From CAZTJA01 sp964613745 (lineage in GTDB: Bacteria; Desulfobacterota; Desulfomonilia; Desulfomonilales; Desulfomonilaceae), in NCBI GenBank assembly GCA_964613745.1, contig CAZTJA010000001.1, positions 62,001 through 126,000 of the forward strand: DNA of 64,000 bases. The letters are read 5' to 3'. Positions 43,316-51,750 of the stretch are shown here, in pieces. The position numbers were made by a program, and so were the translations under genes. The notes below the pieces were generated by a model. It did not search any database. It worked only from the letters and a program-made list of their open reading frames with translations, and was not told the origin of the DNA. The first letter of the stretch is position 1; the number at the start of each line of letters is the position of its first letter.

Positions 43316-43630
43316 CTGAAGTCGGCAGCCCTATTTTTTCTCATATTGTTTTCTTTTTTTCTGGATGGATGCGGAGGCAAGATAGCCGGAACCGGATGGG
43401 GATCGATTTCCGGGATTGGTCCTGATGGACGTATGCTGTTCCATTACGCGGACGGCAAGACTGCCTTCAAAAAAATTGACCCCGATGCATCGCCAAGAAA
43501 AGAAACCGAAATGGTTTTGAAACACCTCGGCGAGCCGGGAAGATACGTGGAAACCAAAAAAGGAAGCACGATAACTTTCGGTAATGGAGATACTCTGCAT
43601 TATCGGGAGGTAATAGAAGACAAGAAATAG
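43316..43630 (+). CDS. Small lipoprotein with probable CTG start
   Basis: A 104-residue protein. Read from CTG 43316 it has an ideal lipoprotein signal: KSAALFFLILFSFFLDGC with lipobox LDGC. GAGGTGG lies 5 nt upstream. The next usable start, TTG 43346, would leave a signal sequence of only eight residues. Downstream: ISGIGPDGRMLFHYADGKTAFK and a beta-rich C-terminus with TITFGNGDTLHYRE. An 8-codon frame (ATG 43293 to TGA 43319) overlaps the CTG start by 4 nt. No family recognised. Confidence 0.55.
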   Translation: MKSAALFFLILFSFFLDGCGGKIAGTGWGSISGIGPDGRMLFHYADGKTAFKKIDPDASPRKETEMVLKHLGEPGRYVETKKGSTITFGNGDTLHYREVIEDKK

Positions 43631-43707
43631 CTCGAGACTCGCGGGGACTTGCAACTAATCCGGCGAGCACCAATATTTATACAAGAATAGTTTAGGAGCT
43701 GATATTA

Positions 43708-43926
43708 ATGCCCATTTTCGAATATAAGTGTCGATCTTGTAAGAACGAATTTGAAAAACTCGTTTTCAGTGGCGATGAAGTGGTCTGCCCAAAATGTAAC
43801 GGTCCCGTTGATAAACTTATGTCATGTTGCAGTTTTAAGAGTGCAGCCGGTGACTTCAAGACTTCCGGAACCGGCAAGTCCGGGTGCAGCGGATGTACCG
43901 CGACTTCTTGTTCAACGTGCCATTAA
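43708..43926 (+). CDS. FmdB-family zinc-ribbon protein
   Basis: A 72-residue protein with the FmdB opening MPIFEYKCRSCKNEFEKLV and a second CPKC knuckle at about residue 27, giving one zinc ribbon. The C-terminal third is Gly/Ser/Cys-rich (SGCSGCTATSCSTCH), usual for this family. FmdB proteins are putative regulators linked with formamidase and metal-related operons; here nothing shows the target. The ORF ends 26 nt before the next gene, so they are probably co-transcribed. Confidence 0.85.
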   Translation: MPIFEYKCRSCKNEFEKLVFSGDEVVCPKCNGPVDKLMSCCSFKSAAGDFKTSGTGKSGCSGCTATSCSTCH

Positions 43927-43952
43927 CCAATTATTTTCTAAAGGGGGTTCTC

Positions 43953-44381
43953 ATGCCGGATATTGAGAGTTCACATTTGCGTTTACAGCAACAAATTGAC
44001 TGTCAGTTGGAAACGGAACCTAGGTCGGCACTGGAGGCTTGGCAACGAGCAGGTTGGAACGAAGAGCCGGGAACTGATGTGGATGAAGCTCCATTAAAGT
44101 ATCTTGCTCTCGTTCTATTGGACGCCATTGAGAACAGAGCTATTCGGGTGGCTATCGATCGCGACAAGGGAGTCACGGTGTATGGGGAGAAACCCTATGA
44201 ACTTCCGAAAGCGCCTCCCGAGTACATCGCCAGAGCCCTGGAGATCGTCCGAGAAATAATCAATCTGGAAAAGCCGGCCGGCAAAGCCACCATGATCCTC
44301 GGAATACGAAATGACTCGCTTGATGTAATCGTTCAGAAGGAAGGCGGGTTGCACATTTTCAACATGCCCGGAATAGGCTGA
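43953..44381 (+). CDS. Hypothetical protein
   Basis: A 142-residue soluble protein. ATG 43953 has AAGGGGG about 6 nt upstream; the frame is open further left but overlaps fmdB. Sections: an acidic helix-rich N-terminus (SALEAWQRAGW), a central DEAPLKYLALVLLDAIENRAI helix, VTVYGEKPYELPKAPPEYIARAL, and a beta-rich end (ATMILGIRNDSLDVIVQK). The pattern suggests a small alpha/beta domain. I do not recognise the family. It follows fmdB directly and ends in a hairpin. Confidence 0.6.
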   Translation: MPDIESSHLRLQQQIDCQLETEPRSALEAWQRAGWNEEPGTDVDEAPLKYLALVLLDAIENRAIRVAIDRDKGVTVYGEKPYELPKAPPEYIARALEIVREIINLEKPAGKATMILGIRNDSLDVIVQKEGGLHIFNMPGIG

Positions 44382-44390
44382 GATATTCAG

Positions 44391-44411
44391 TGTGGCCCCA
44401 ACGGGGCCACA
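44391..44411. terminator. Hairpin between convergent genes
   Basis: TGTGGCCCC and GGGGCCACA form a perfect 9-bp stem on a 3-nt loop, between the stop of the 43953 gene and the stop of treY. It has no T-tract. Confidence 0.65.
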
Positions 44412-44415
44412 TAAA

Positions 44416-47223
44416 CTAACAGTTTCCAATCAAAATTGCACAAGGGAATTTGTTAAGTATCTGGCTTAATCGTAACCACTTCAATATCTGAATTTCCTGC
44501 CCGGTAATTGCATCCTTCCACACCGGTGGACAACCGTTGGGAATCGAGATGAGAGTGTCTCCCCACGTTTTGTCGCCGACCGGAAATTGGTCCTGTTTAA
44601 CGAGAGAAGTGAAGAACCGACCAGTAAGTATTACAGCCCAAGCCGATTCCGTTTTTCGCGCAAAAGCTATCACATGGTTTTTTAATTTGCCCCTGACCGG
44701 AACTGAGCAGTAAGTCCCGTTCTGAAATACGTCGGCATTTGCGAATCTCGCGCTTAGCGCCTTGTAAATGAGGTACATTTTTATTCGACCGTCTTGTCGA
44801 GATTCCCAAAGCTCTCGAATGAGTTCGTCCTGATTTGATCTATCGGCTTGTTTCAGCTCCGAAAGAGCATCGATTCGTTTCTCAAAATCTACTGAACGGC
44901 GATTATCGGGATCCACCAAACTTAAATCCCAGAATTCGGTTCCCTGATAGAAATCCGGAACACCTGTTGCGCAGGTTTTTATCAGAACCTGGGACAATGA
45001 ATTAAGAATTCCGTAATGTTCAATTTTCTTTTGGAAAGGAAGAAATGATTTTAGAAAATAGTTCGTATCTTCAGATCCGGAAAGAACCTTTTCTGCAAAA
45101 TTCGTAAAGGCATCTTCATAGGCACTGTCGGGCTTGAGCCATTCAGTGTGAATCTTGGCTTCTCTAATTGCTTTAACCAGATATTCCTTTATGCGATCGA
45201 TGAAATTGCCCATCTCACTCGCATGGAACGGATAGGCTCCTAATATCGTTTGATAGAAAAAATATTCGTCGTTTTTGTCCGGAGCTTCCGAACCATTGTA
45301 TGGAGTACGCTTGTCTCTATTCAACCTATTCCAAATTCTGATTTTTGCTTCCCACTCTTGGGGGATTTCAGACAAGACATTCAATCTTGCCCTGACATCC
45401 TCACCGCGTTTGGTGTCATGGGTAGCCGTGGCATTCATGCTGAATGGATGAGTCTGTGCTCTTTTGCGATTGAATTTGTGGAACGTCTCCAGAGAAATCC
45501 CAAATCGTGAGGGATTCCCGCCGACCTCGTTCAGAGATATAAGCCGGTTATAGATGTAAAGGGTTGTATCTTCAAACCCCTTGGCCATCAGCGGACCGGA
45601 CATCTGCTGGAATCTCATGACCCATTTAATCCAACTGCGCTTTTCTTCTTCTGAAAAATGATCAGGGAAATCAAGATTCAAAAACCTATGGAGAAAATCC
45701 AACTCATACACGAGATCAGGTCGAGCGCCTTTGGCCCTGTTCACGGCTTCTTCAATATATTGAAGTCCCGTCGCCTCTGCACTGGATTCATCGATGTAGG
45801 ACCTATAAACTGGGAAGAAAGCCAATAACTCTACTATGGCTCTTCGCAAGCCATTCAAAGTTATATCGTTTCCGTAACGGTCTTTAGCCGAAATTCGCTT
45901 CATGAGATGGGCGAGATTGTCAACGTCACCCGACATATCTTTGTCAATGATGAGTTTCTTTTTTTCATATACCAATTCACGATAAAATGGACGAGACTGG
46001 ATGAACGAAGAATAGAGCCTGTTGAACTCACGTTCATTTGCAAACTTGCAGAATATTGAATTTAAGTAATTGAGGAAATCGTAGCCCGACGTACCTTCAA
46101 TCGGCCACTGTGAGGGCAATTCTTCGTCGAATTCAAGGATTTTTTCGACAATAACATAAATCTCACCGACTCTCTTCCTCAATCTTTGAAGGTAAGCGGT
46201 CGGGTCGTAAAGACCGTCAATATGATCGATCCGCAAGCCTGAAAAGATGCCCTGACCAACCATATTCAAAATTAATCGATGGGATCGTTCGAATACGTCT
46301 TCGTCTTCCACTCGCAGTGAAATGAGCCCATTTATATTAAAAAACCTCCGATAATTTGTTTCCTCAGTTGTGACTTTCCAAAATGAGAGTCTATAAAGCT
46401 GTTCAGAAAGCAAAGAATCCAGCAAGTTGTAACCGATATTGGGTCCATTCGCATTATTAAAGATTTCGACATTTCGATTGAGAAAATCTCTAAATTCAGA
46501 GTTGGATGTGTATAATTCCCACAGCATTCGCTTCACGAAACGAGTCTGGTCGTATCGTTCGCCGATCTCCTCTGCTGATTCCAAGTTCCTTAGTACGAAA
46601 ATAAGCCCGAGAAGTTTCAAATAGTCGGAGTGTTCCTTGCCGATCTTGTTTTTTAAGGAACTGACACCATATTGTAGGATGTTGGCATAAGATTCCAACT
46701 TTAATGGAAATTTTAGATCATAGTAATTTACGGTGAAGCCGTTCTCGTTATATACAATTTTGATTTCACCACTCTCGAGACACTCTCCGTAAAATTTTCC
46801 TAAAAAAGGGAGCAGAAGTCGTCCTTTTATGCTTTCGTAGGGGTGATCCCATTCAATATCGAAAAAGTTAAAGAATTTGGAATTGAGTCCATTTTCAAGC
46901 ACATCCGTAAGCATTGTGTTTTCGTAATCAACGGACATATGATTAGGCACGATGTCCTGAACCAATCCTAGGTTGAGTTTTCGTAACTCCGAACTGAGCC
47001 GTTCAAAATCATCGGATGTACCTAACTCCGGATTGATTTGATTTGGGTCGACCACATCATAGCCATGTGTGCTGCCTTTCTTTGCTTTGAAAATAGGAGA
47101 AGCATAGAGATGGGTGATTCCTAGGTCAGCAAGATAGTCTACAATCTCGATAGCGTGCTCAAATCGGTAGCTTGAATTAAATTGGATCCTGTACGTTGCT
47201 AAAGGCATTTTGGACATATTCAA
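44416..47223 (-). CDS. treY: Malto-oligosyltrehalose synthase
   Basis: A 935-residue GH13 enzyme that turns the reducing-end glucose of maltodextrin into a trehalosyl unit. Family marks: ATYRIQFNSSYRFEHA at the start, THLYASPIFKAKKGSTHGYDVVD, VQDIVPNHMS, GLRIDHIDGLYDPTAYL (catalytic region), and TATHDTKRGEDVRARL near residue 610. Length is typical of TreY. The normal partner TreZ, which releases trehalose, is not next to it, so the pathway must be completed elsewhere. It is transcribed alone and diverges from the glutaredoxin gene across 265 nt. Cytoplasmic. Confidence 0.95.
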   Translation of the reverse strand: MNMSKMPLATYRIQFNSSYRFEHAIEIVDYLADLGITHLYASPIFKAKKGSTHGYDVVDPNQINPELGTSDDFERLSSELRKLNLGLVQDIVPNHMSVDYENTMLTDVLENGLNSKFFNFFDIEWDHPYESIKGRLLLPFLGKFYGECLESGEIKIVYNENGFTVNYYDLKFPLKLESYANILQYGVSSLKNKIGKEHSDYLKLLGLIFVLRNLESAEEIGERYDQTRFVKRMLWELYTSNSEFRDFLNRNVEIFNNANGPNIGYNLLDSLLSEQLYRLSFWKVTTEETNYRRFFNINGLISLRVEDEDVFERSHRLILNMVGQGIFSGLRIDHIDGLYDPTAYLQRLRKRVGEIYVIVEKILEFDEELPSQWPIEGTSGYDFLNYLNSIFCKFANEREFNRLYSSFIQSRPFYRELVYEKKKLIIDKDMSGDVDNLAHLMKRISAKDRYGNDITLNGLRRAIVELLAFFPVYRSYIDESSAEATGLQYIEEAVNRAKGARPDLVYELDFLHRFLNLDFPDHFSEEEKRSWIKWVMRFQQMSGPLMAKGFEDTTLYIYNRLISLNEVGGNPSRFGISLETFHKFNRKRAQTHPFSMNATATHDTKRGEDVRARLNVLSEIPQEWEAKIRIWNRLNRDKRTPYNGSEAPDKNDEYFFYQTILGAYPFHASEMGNFIDRIKEYLVKAIREAKIHTEWLKPDSAYEDAFTNFAEKVLSGSEDTNYFLKSFLPFQKKIEHYGILNSLSQVLIKTCATGVPDFYQGTEFWDLSLVDPDNRRSVDFEKRIDALSELKQADRSNQDELIRELWESRQDGRIKMYLIYKALSARFANADVFQNGTYCSVPVRGKLKNHVIAFARKTESAWAVILTGRFFTSLVKQDQFPVGDKTWGDTLISIPNGCPPVWKDAITGQEIQILKWLRLSQILNKFPCAILIGNC

Positions 47224-47392
47224 TTTTCTCCGGACAGTAATAAAAAATTAATGAGGCAACTGTAGAAATTACAAAAAACGAAACTCTTAATTGCAAATTA
47301 CGACTGTTTTAATGTCCATTCTAAGGCATCGTACTTACAATTGCCAGCAAGTGGTTTAGGACTGTATTGTAAGTTGTCCTGCAAACTTGCTT

Positions 47393-47419
47393 TTGACCTT
47401 TGTTTATGCCAAATATCAT
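47393..47419 (+). promoter_or_regulatory. Putative promoter of the glutaredoxin gene
   Basis: TTGACC (47393-47398) and TATCAT (47414-47419) are 15 nt apart, upstream of the glutaredoxin gene. Further left, ACTTACAA (47333-47340) and TTGTAAGT (47367-47374) form an inverted repeat across a 26-nt loop, perhaps an operator for treY or for this gene. Confidence 0.35.
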
Positions 47420-47488
47420 AGAAGTACTTACATGAGATGCTTTTTGTTATTCACATGACGAAGAACATTGTGTTCAAGGAGTCCTGAT

Positions 47489-47737
47489 ATGGAACAATGC
47501 AAACTGTACAGTCTCAGTACGTGTAGTCACTGTAAATCCTGTAAGCGCTTTCTGGGAGACTGCGGGATTGAGTATGAATTCACTGATGTTGACCTACTGC
47601 CTGAGGAAGATCGGAAAGAGGTAATTGACGAAATAAAAAAACTCACCGATCGTTGTGCTTTCCCCACAGTGGTCATAGGTGATACCGTGATCGTCGGGTT
47701 TAAAGAGAAAGAAATTAGAGAAGCTCTCGGAATGTAG
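47489..47737 (+). CDS. Glutaredoxin-family protein
   Basis: An 82-residue glutaredoxin or NrdH-like redoxin. STCSHCKSCKRFL carries the redox CxxC (Cys-His-x... with a second Cys nearby), and FPTVVIGDTVIVGFKEKEI is the cis-Pro and glutathione-site region. ATG 47489 has AAGGAG 7 nt upstream; an earlier GTG at 47468 is not needed. It reduces disulfides in the cytoplasm, most likely with thioredoxin reductase, since glutathione is uncommon in this group. It ends in a bidirectional hairpin. Confidence 0.85.
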   Translation: MEQCKLYSLSTCSHCKSCKRFLGDCGIEYEFTDVDLLPEEDRKEVIDEIKKLTDRCAFPTVVIGDTVIVGFKEKEIREALGM

Positions 47738-47743
47738 TCTAAT

Positions 47744-47764
47744 CGGAGCCGTTTTACGGCTCCG
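47744..47764. terminator. Bidirectional hairpin terminator
   Basis: CGGAGCCG and CGGCTCCG form an 8-bp stem around TTTTA, exactly between the convergent glutaredoxin and DUF3096 genes. No long T-tract follows on either side. Confidence 0.75.
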
Positions 47765-47770
47765 GATATT

Positions 47771-47902
47771 TCAGAATATTCCCATAAGTCCTATCGCGAC
47801 GAGATACACCCCAACAATTATCGCTAAAAGACTTGGTCTGATGAGAATCAAAATTCCTGCAATCAGGGCTATTATGGCAGGCAGATTGGGATTAATTTGC
47901 AT
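47771..47902 (-). CDS. DUF3096 small membrane protein
   Basis: A 43-residue hydrophobic protein matching DUF3096: LPAIIALIAGILILIRPSLL, a turn, then AIIVGVYLVAIGLMGI. Two membrane helices are predicted. AGGAG lies 6 nt before ATG 47902, and a terminator hairpin follows. The family is widespread and of unknown function. It is too short to be kept by most gene-length filters. Confidence 0.85.
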   Translation of the reverse strand: MQINPNLPAIIALIAGILILIRPSLLAIIVGVYLVAIGLMGIF

Positions 47903-48606
47903 TTCTCTACTCCTAATTACTTACTATTCATAAAAAAATAACCTTTTTTACAAAGGCAAGATATGGAGTGTCCGTTGCACTACCCGGTCGTACCTGCGCC
48001 ACAAAATGCGAAAAATGCTTTTCATTGTAATTTGCCGTTATATTTAACGAAAGAGCTCATGAGCATGCACCCTGAGTAATCAACAAGTGCTGTTGATAAC
48101 TTGGATTTAAACCTGTTGATAACTCCACCAAACTCCCGTTACCGGTAAAGGCCATACAAAGTGCTTCAAAATGGAACAGAAAAAACCTAGTGATTTCAAT
48201 ACGCGAATTCGCCCTATTCACCCCTTTGGGGTCTGGTTGAAAATGCTTTCCATTTTACAGAGTTATGAACAGCTGTTAATAAGCTAAAGCACAGCCTCAT
48301 GTTCGATCGGTAACTTTAGCAAGACTACGATGCAGAACCGGATCGAAAAACAACGGCGCATGTCTAAGCGCCTAAAAAATGTTAGGTTTACCAAGTCCCC
48401 AGCTGAAGAGACACTCGGTTCTTCGGAATAACAGATTATAAAATCGGGTTGCAGTTAAAAAGCCCATTCTGAGCCAAGTTCGACTCAATGCATTGAAAAG
48501 CTTCGAAACCTAATTCGTTCCAAAGGACGCGGGAAGCGTCGAAGAATAGACGCTTCAATACTGATTTTGTCGAGCATTTTTGAATCTGGTAAGTACGAAG
48601 GTGCCT
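47903..48606. other. 700-bp gene-free region with DnaA-box-like motifs
   Basis: No convincing gene is present in this unusually long gap. Two copies of TGTTGATAACT lie at 48091-48101 and 48114-48124. Near variants are TAATCAACA (48077), TTATGAACA (48263) and TGTTAATAA (48274). TTATCAACA-like 9-mers resemble DnaA boxes. The stretch could be a regulatory DNA region, a DnaA-binding site or an untypical RNA gene. Confidence 0.35.
48533..48556 (+). other. Hairpin upstream of the EamA transporter gene
   Basis: GAAGCGTC and GACGCTTC form a perfect 8-bp stem around an 8-nt loop, 51 nt before the start of the transporter gene. It lacks a T-tract and may be a leader structure. Confidence 0.4.
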
Positions 48607-49542
48607 ATGCTGATTTCCGATTCGATGAAAGGTTACTTGTGCGTGATGATTGCAGCGGTTTTCTGGGCATCATCAGGTACGATGGGAAAAGCATTATTTG
48701 ACTCTGGAATATTGCCGACGGATCTTGTTCAGATTCGGGTGACGCTGGCCTCCCTGTTCTTAGCTACTGGTTTCATTCTATTTAATTCAAAACTATTCGA
48801 GATCCGTTTGAGAGACTTGCCGCAACTTTTTTTCCTAGGCGGCGTCATCATGGCTCTTGTACAAGTCACTTATTTTTATGCAATTAGCCAGATTCAGGTT
48901 GTTGCTGCAATTCTACTACAGTACATGTCCCCGGTTCTTGTGGCAATATACTCTATGTTTTTTTGGGGTGAGAAAAGCAATATTTCACGTATTGCGGCTC
49001 TCGGTTTATCAATATTGGGATGCTACCTTGTAGTGGGCGGGTATAATCTGGAACTTCTAAGAATGAATCGTCTCGGAATTTTTGCGGGAATCGCAGCAGC
49101 TTTCAGTTATGCAGTTTATGCATTGCTGGGTGAAAAAGCCATGCACACGTACCGACCGTGGACGGTGGTTTTTTACTCTTTAGCATTCGCCGCCGTAACA
49201 TGGCAGTTTATTCATCCGCCGTTCAAGTTCATGGGTGCCTCGTATTCATTGGGGCAGTGGCTGGGAATCCTGTATATAGTTGTTTTCGGCACCATACTTC
49301 CATTCGGATTTTATTTCACTGGAATAAATTTCCTGAGATCTACTCGGGCCATGATAACTGCAACGTTGGAACCAATCTCGGCCGGTATTATGGCGTTTGT
49401 TTTTCTTGGTGAAGAATTGGAATTGTTACAGCTTGTTGGTGCGGCACTTGTGCTCGGGGCAATCGTTCTGTTGCAGATCAACCGGGAACATGATGAAATG
49501 GCTCCAAACACAATTAGACAAGGTGGGAATCTTCGTGCGTGA
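48607..49542 (+). CDS. EamA-family (DMT) transporter
   Basis: A 311-residue membrane protein with ten predicted helices in two five-helix EamA repeats: first CVMIAAVFWASSGTMGKALF and LLQYMSPVLVAIYSMFFWGE, then IFAGIAAAFSYAVYALLGEK and TATLEPISAGIMAFVFLGEE. It exports or takes up small metabolites such as amino acids. I start at ATG 48607 with AAGG 6 nt upstream; TTG 48580 would add nine residues. The gene follows the long gene-free region and converges on prfB. Confidence 0.85.
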   Translation: MLISDSMKGYLCVMIAAVFWASSGTMGKALFDSGILPTDLVQIRVTLASLFLATGFILFNSKLFEIRLRDLPQLFFLGGVIMALVQVTYFYAISQIQVVAAILLQYMSPVLVAIYSMFFWGEKSNISRIAALGLSILGCYLVVGGYNLELLRMNRLGIFAGIAAAFSYAVYALLGEKAMHTYRPWTVVFYSLAFAAVTWQFIHPPFKFMGASYSLGQWLGILYIVVFGTILPFGFYFTGINFLRSTRAMITATLEPISAGIMAFVFLGEELELLQLVGAALVLGAIVLLQINREHDEMAPNTIRQGGNLRA

Positions 49543-49566
49543 CACACGTAATGCAGATCACGTGTG
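49543..49566. terminator. Short hairpin between convergent genes
   Basis: CACACGT and ACGTGTG form a 7-bp stem around a 10-nt loop just after the EamA stop. No T-tract; weak terminator at best. Confidence 0.35.
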
Positions 49567-49614
49567 CCCCGCTCATCTGATTATGTCGGACTTGATGATT
49601 TCCGAGCAGCAGCG

Positions 49615-50719
49615 TTATGCAGATTCTTTGGATTGCATCAAAAGAAACTCTTGGATCAAGCGATTAATGTCACCATCCAGCACGGCGGTTACATTCCCGA
49701 TCTCGCAATTTGTCCTATGATCCTTCACCAGCTGATAAGGCTGCATTACGTACGATCTGATTTGGGAACCCCAAGCAATATCTTTCTTATCTTTGTGAAG
49801 ATTGTCACGTTCTTCTCGTTTCTTTTGAAGCTCCAAATCATACAATCTAGATCGAAGTATCTTCATGGCCATGGCTTTGTTTTTGTGCTGGGATCTTTCG
49901 TTTTGACATTGTACGACGATGTTGGTGGGCAAATGAGTAATTCTTACTGCAGAATCAGTTTTATTCACATGCTGTCCACCTGCTCCGGAAGCACGATACG
50001 TGTCGATTTTCAGGTCCGCTTCATTTACCTGAATATCCACATCATCCTCTGCCGTGGGGTAAACGAACAGAGCAGCAAATGACGTGTGCCTGCGGGAATT
50101 AGCATCAAAAGGTGAGATACGTACGAGTCTATGAATGCCGACTTCCGCTTTTAATCTGCCGTAGGCATAATCCCCATCAATCGAAACGGTTGCGGATTTA
50201 ATTCCTGCTTCTTCGCCGGGTAGAGTATCAAGTATTTCGGTCTTGTATTCTTCACGCTCAGCCCATCGTAAGTACATGCGTAGAAGCATTTCCGCCCAAT
50301 CCTGAGCTTCGGTACCACCAGCTCCGGCATGCACCTCAAGGATCGCATTGCCGACGTCCTCCGGATGAGAAAAGAGTCGCTGTACCTCCAAATTCCGGAG
50401 ATGCTCTTCCAAATTGTCCAGCTTTTCTTCTACTTCTTGTAATGCGGAAACGTCTTCTTCCTGACTCCCCAGTTCAAAAAGAATTTCTGCTTCTTCCAAT
50501 TCTGCGCTCAGGGCCTGAAAGTCATCAATGAGTCTCTTGATCTGTTTCTGCTCTCGTAATACCGTGCGTGCTGAATCGGGATTGCTCCAGAAATCGGAAT
50601 TCTCCTGCAATTTTTCAAGCTCAGTTACTCTATTTTGCTTTTGATCGAGGTCAAAGATAACCTCGTAGCTCTTCAATTTTCTCCTTAACGGAGCCAAGTC
50701 TTTCATCAATTTCCGGCAT
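49615..50719 (-). CDS. prfB: Peptide chain release factor 2 with programmed +1 frameshift
   Basis: RF2 ends translation at UGA and UAA. ATG 50719 has GGAGG 8 nt upstream and opens a 22-codon frame (MPEIDERLGSVKEKIEE...LRGYL) that stops at TGA 50653-50651. Shifting +1 at CTT-TGA-C skips one base (50653) and continues as DLDQKQNRV into the main frame (50652-49615), giving 367 residues, the normal RF2 length. Domain marks: the stop-codon motif SPF and the peptide-release loop GAGGQHVNKTDS. The main frame alone is open to 50775, but that N-terminus is foreign. The gene overlaps the HD nuclease gene by 14 nt. Confidence 0.95.
50650..50669 (-). other. RF2 programmed frameshift site
   Basis: The coding strand reads CTA-CGA-GGT-TAT-CTT-TGA-C. 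CTTTGAC is the conserved slippery stop; the GAGG just upstream acts as the internal Shine-Dalgarno that pushes the ribosome +1. RF2 shortage slows UGA decoding and raises shifting, so the protein autoregulates its synthesis. Confidence 0.95.
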
Positions 50720-51704
50720 CGGGATCCTCCTGAGTCTTGGCTGAACTCCCGGTATATACACGCGTGTTCAACCATTTATTATACGGCGCAAACCCACTAT
50801 CGTCGCAGGATTCAAGCGCCTCGGTCATAATTTTAAGCTTTGCATCGAGATTATCCATGAAATGAACGAGAACGGCTTCCAAAGTCATAGGTAAAACTGG
50901 AGAGCCGAATCCGGGTTCTCCATGATGAGATAAAATTATATGCTCCAGTTCCAGCAACCATGGCTCGTGTTCAAGACCTAGTGATCGTGCTTCATCTCTG
51001 ATCATACTGGAACCAAGAATAATATGACCGAGTAACCGTCCCTCAATTGTGCGACCTTCGCCCGATGAATCCAGTTCCAGGATTTTTCCAATATCGTGCA
51101 GAATTGCGCCTGCAATTGCTTGTCCTCGGTGGATCCTGGGTTCAAGAACGAGTATAGATTCGATTTTCTGAACAACCGAGCAAATGTGCTCGATTAAGCC
51201 ACCCTCGTATGCGTGATGTACTATTTTTGCCGCAGGGGCTAGTTTAAGTCTGTCGCCATATTTTCTGATAATAGTTGATACGAGAAGTCCAAGTCCTTCC
51301 GGCTGCAATCCCTCTGCCAATGTAATCAGTTCGTTGAGGAGGGCGTCGGTGTCCTTTTCGGTGCACTTGATGAGAGACTTGCGGTAAGCGACTTCAGAAT
51401 CCCTGGCCTTTCTTATCTTCTCAATGATGATTTGATTCTGATCGCGATATGTTTCAACTCTTCCTTCTACTTTGACGCAATCACCGGGGATGAATTCCAA
51501 TCCCCATCTCTTAACGGCATTAGACCACATCTTGCCTGAAATGACTCCAGATCTGTCACCCAGCAGGAGGTCAACATATTGGATACCCGATCTTGCCTTG
51601 CGCAGTTCCTTAGATTTCAAAATTAAAAAATGGAGCACATCGTCGCCGGACTTCAAATTTTTGACTAAAGATTGGACCAACTCTGAAACCGGAATAGCAT
51701 TCAT
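50706..51704 (-). CDS. HD-domain 3'-5' exoribonuclease-like protein (YhaM family)
   Basis: A 332-residue protein. An N-terminal OB-fold (about 20-90, IQYVDLLLGDRSGVISGKMW) binds nucleic acid; the C-terminal HD domain (about 155-300) has HHAYEGGLIEHICSV, GAILHDIGK with the HD pair, and LEHIILSHHGEPG. The order matches YhaM/CBF1-type nucleases. I start at ATG 51704 (MNAIPVSEL, GGA upstream); ATG 51725 is possible. Its stop overlaps the start of prfB, so the two are coupled in one operon. Confidence 0.88.
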   Translation of the reverse strand: MNAIPVSELVQSLVKNLKSGDDVLHFLILKSKELRKARSGIQYVDLLLGDRSGVISGKMWSNAVKRWGLEFIPGDCVKVEGRVETYRDQNQIIIEKIRKARDSEVAYRKSLIKCTEKDTDALLNELITLAEGLQPEGLGLLVSTIIRKYGDRLKLAPAAKIVHHAYEGGLIEHICSVVQKIESILVLEPRIHRGQAIAGAILHDIGKILELDSSGEGRTIEGRLLGHIILGSSMIRDEARSLGLEHEPWLLELEHIILSHHGEPGFGSPVLPMTLEAVLVHFMDNLDAKLKIMTEALESCDDSGFAPYNKWLNTRVYTGSSAKTQEDPDAGN

Positions 51705-51750
51705 GCAACATTCCATCCGATACATTTATAGAGTAAATAGGGTGTGTAAC

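Noticed and set aside
48171..48287. A 38-codon + strand frame in the gene-free region
   Set aside because: No ribosome site, no hydrophobic or domain-like pattern; best explained as chance.
47903..48606. Calling the gene-free region the chromosomal origin
   Set aside because: No dnaA, dnaN or gyrB nearby and the 9-mers are only DnaA-box-like; reported as an observation, not as an origin.
50720..50775. In-frame N-terminal extension of prfB beginning MVEHACIY
   Set aside because: It is not RF2-like, overlaps the upstream gene, and the true start with its frameshift is found at 50719.
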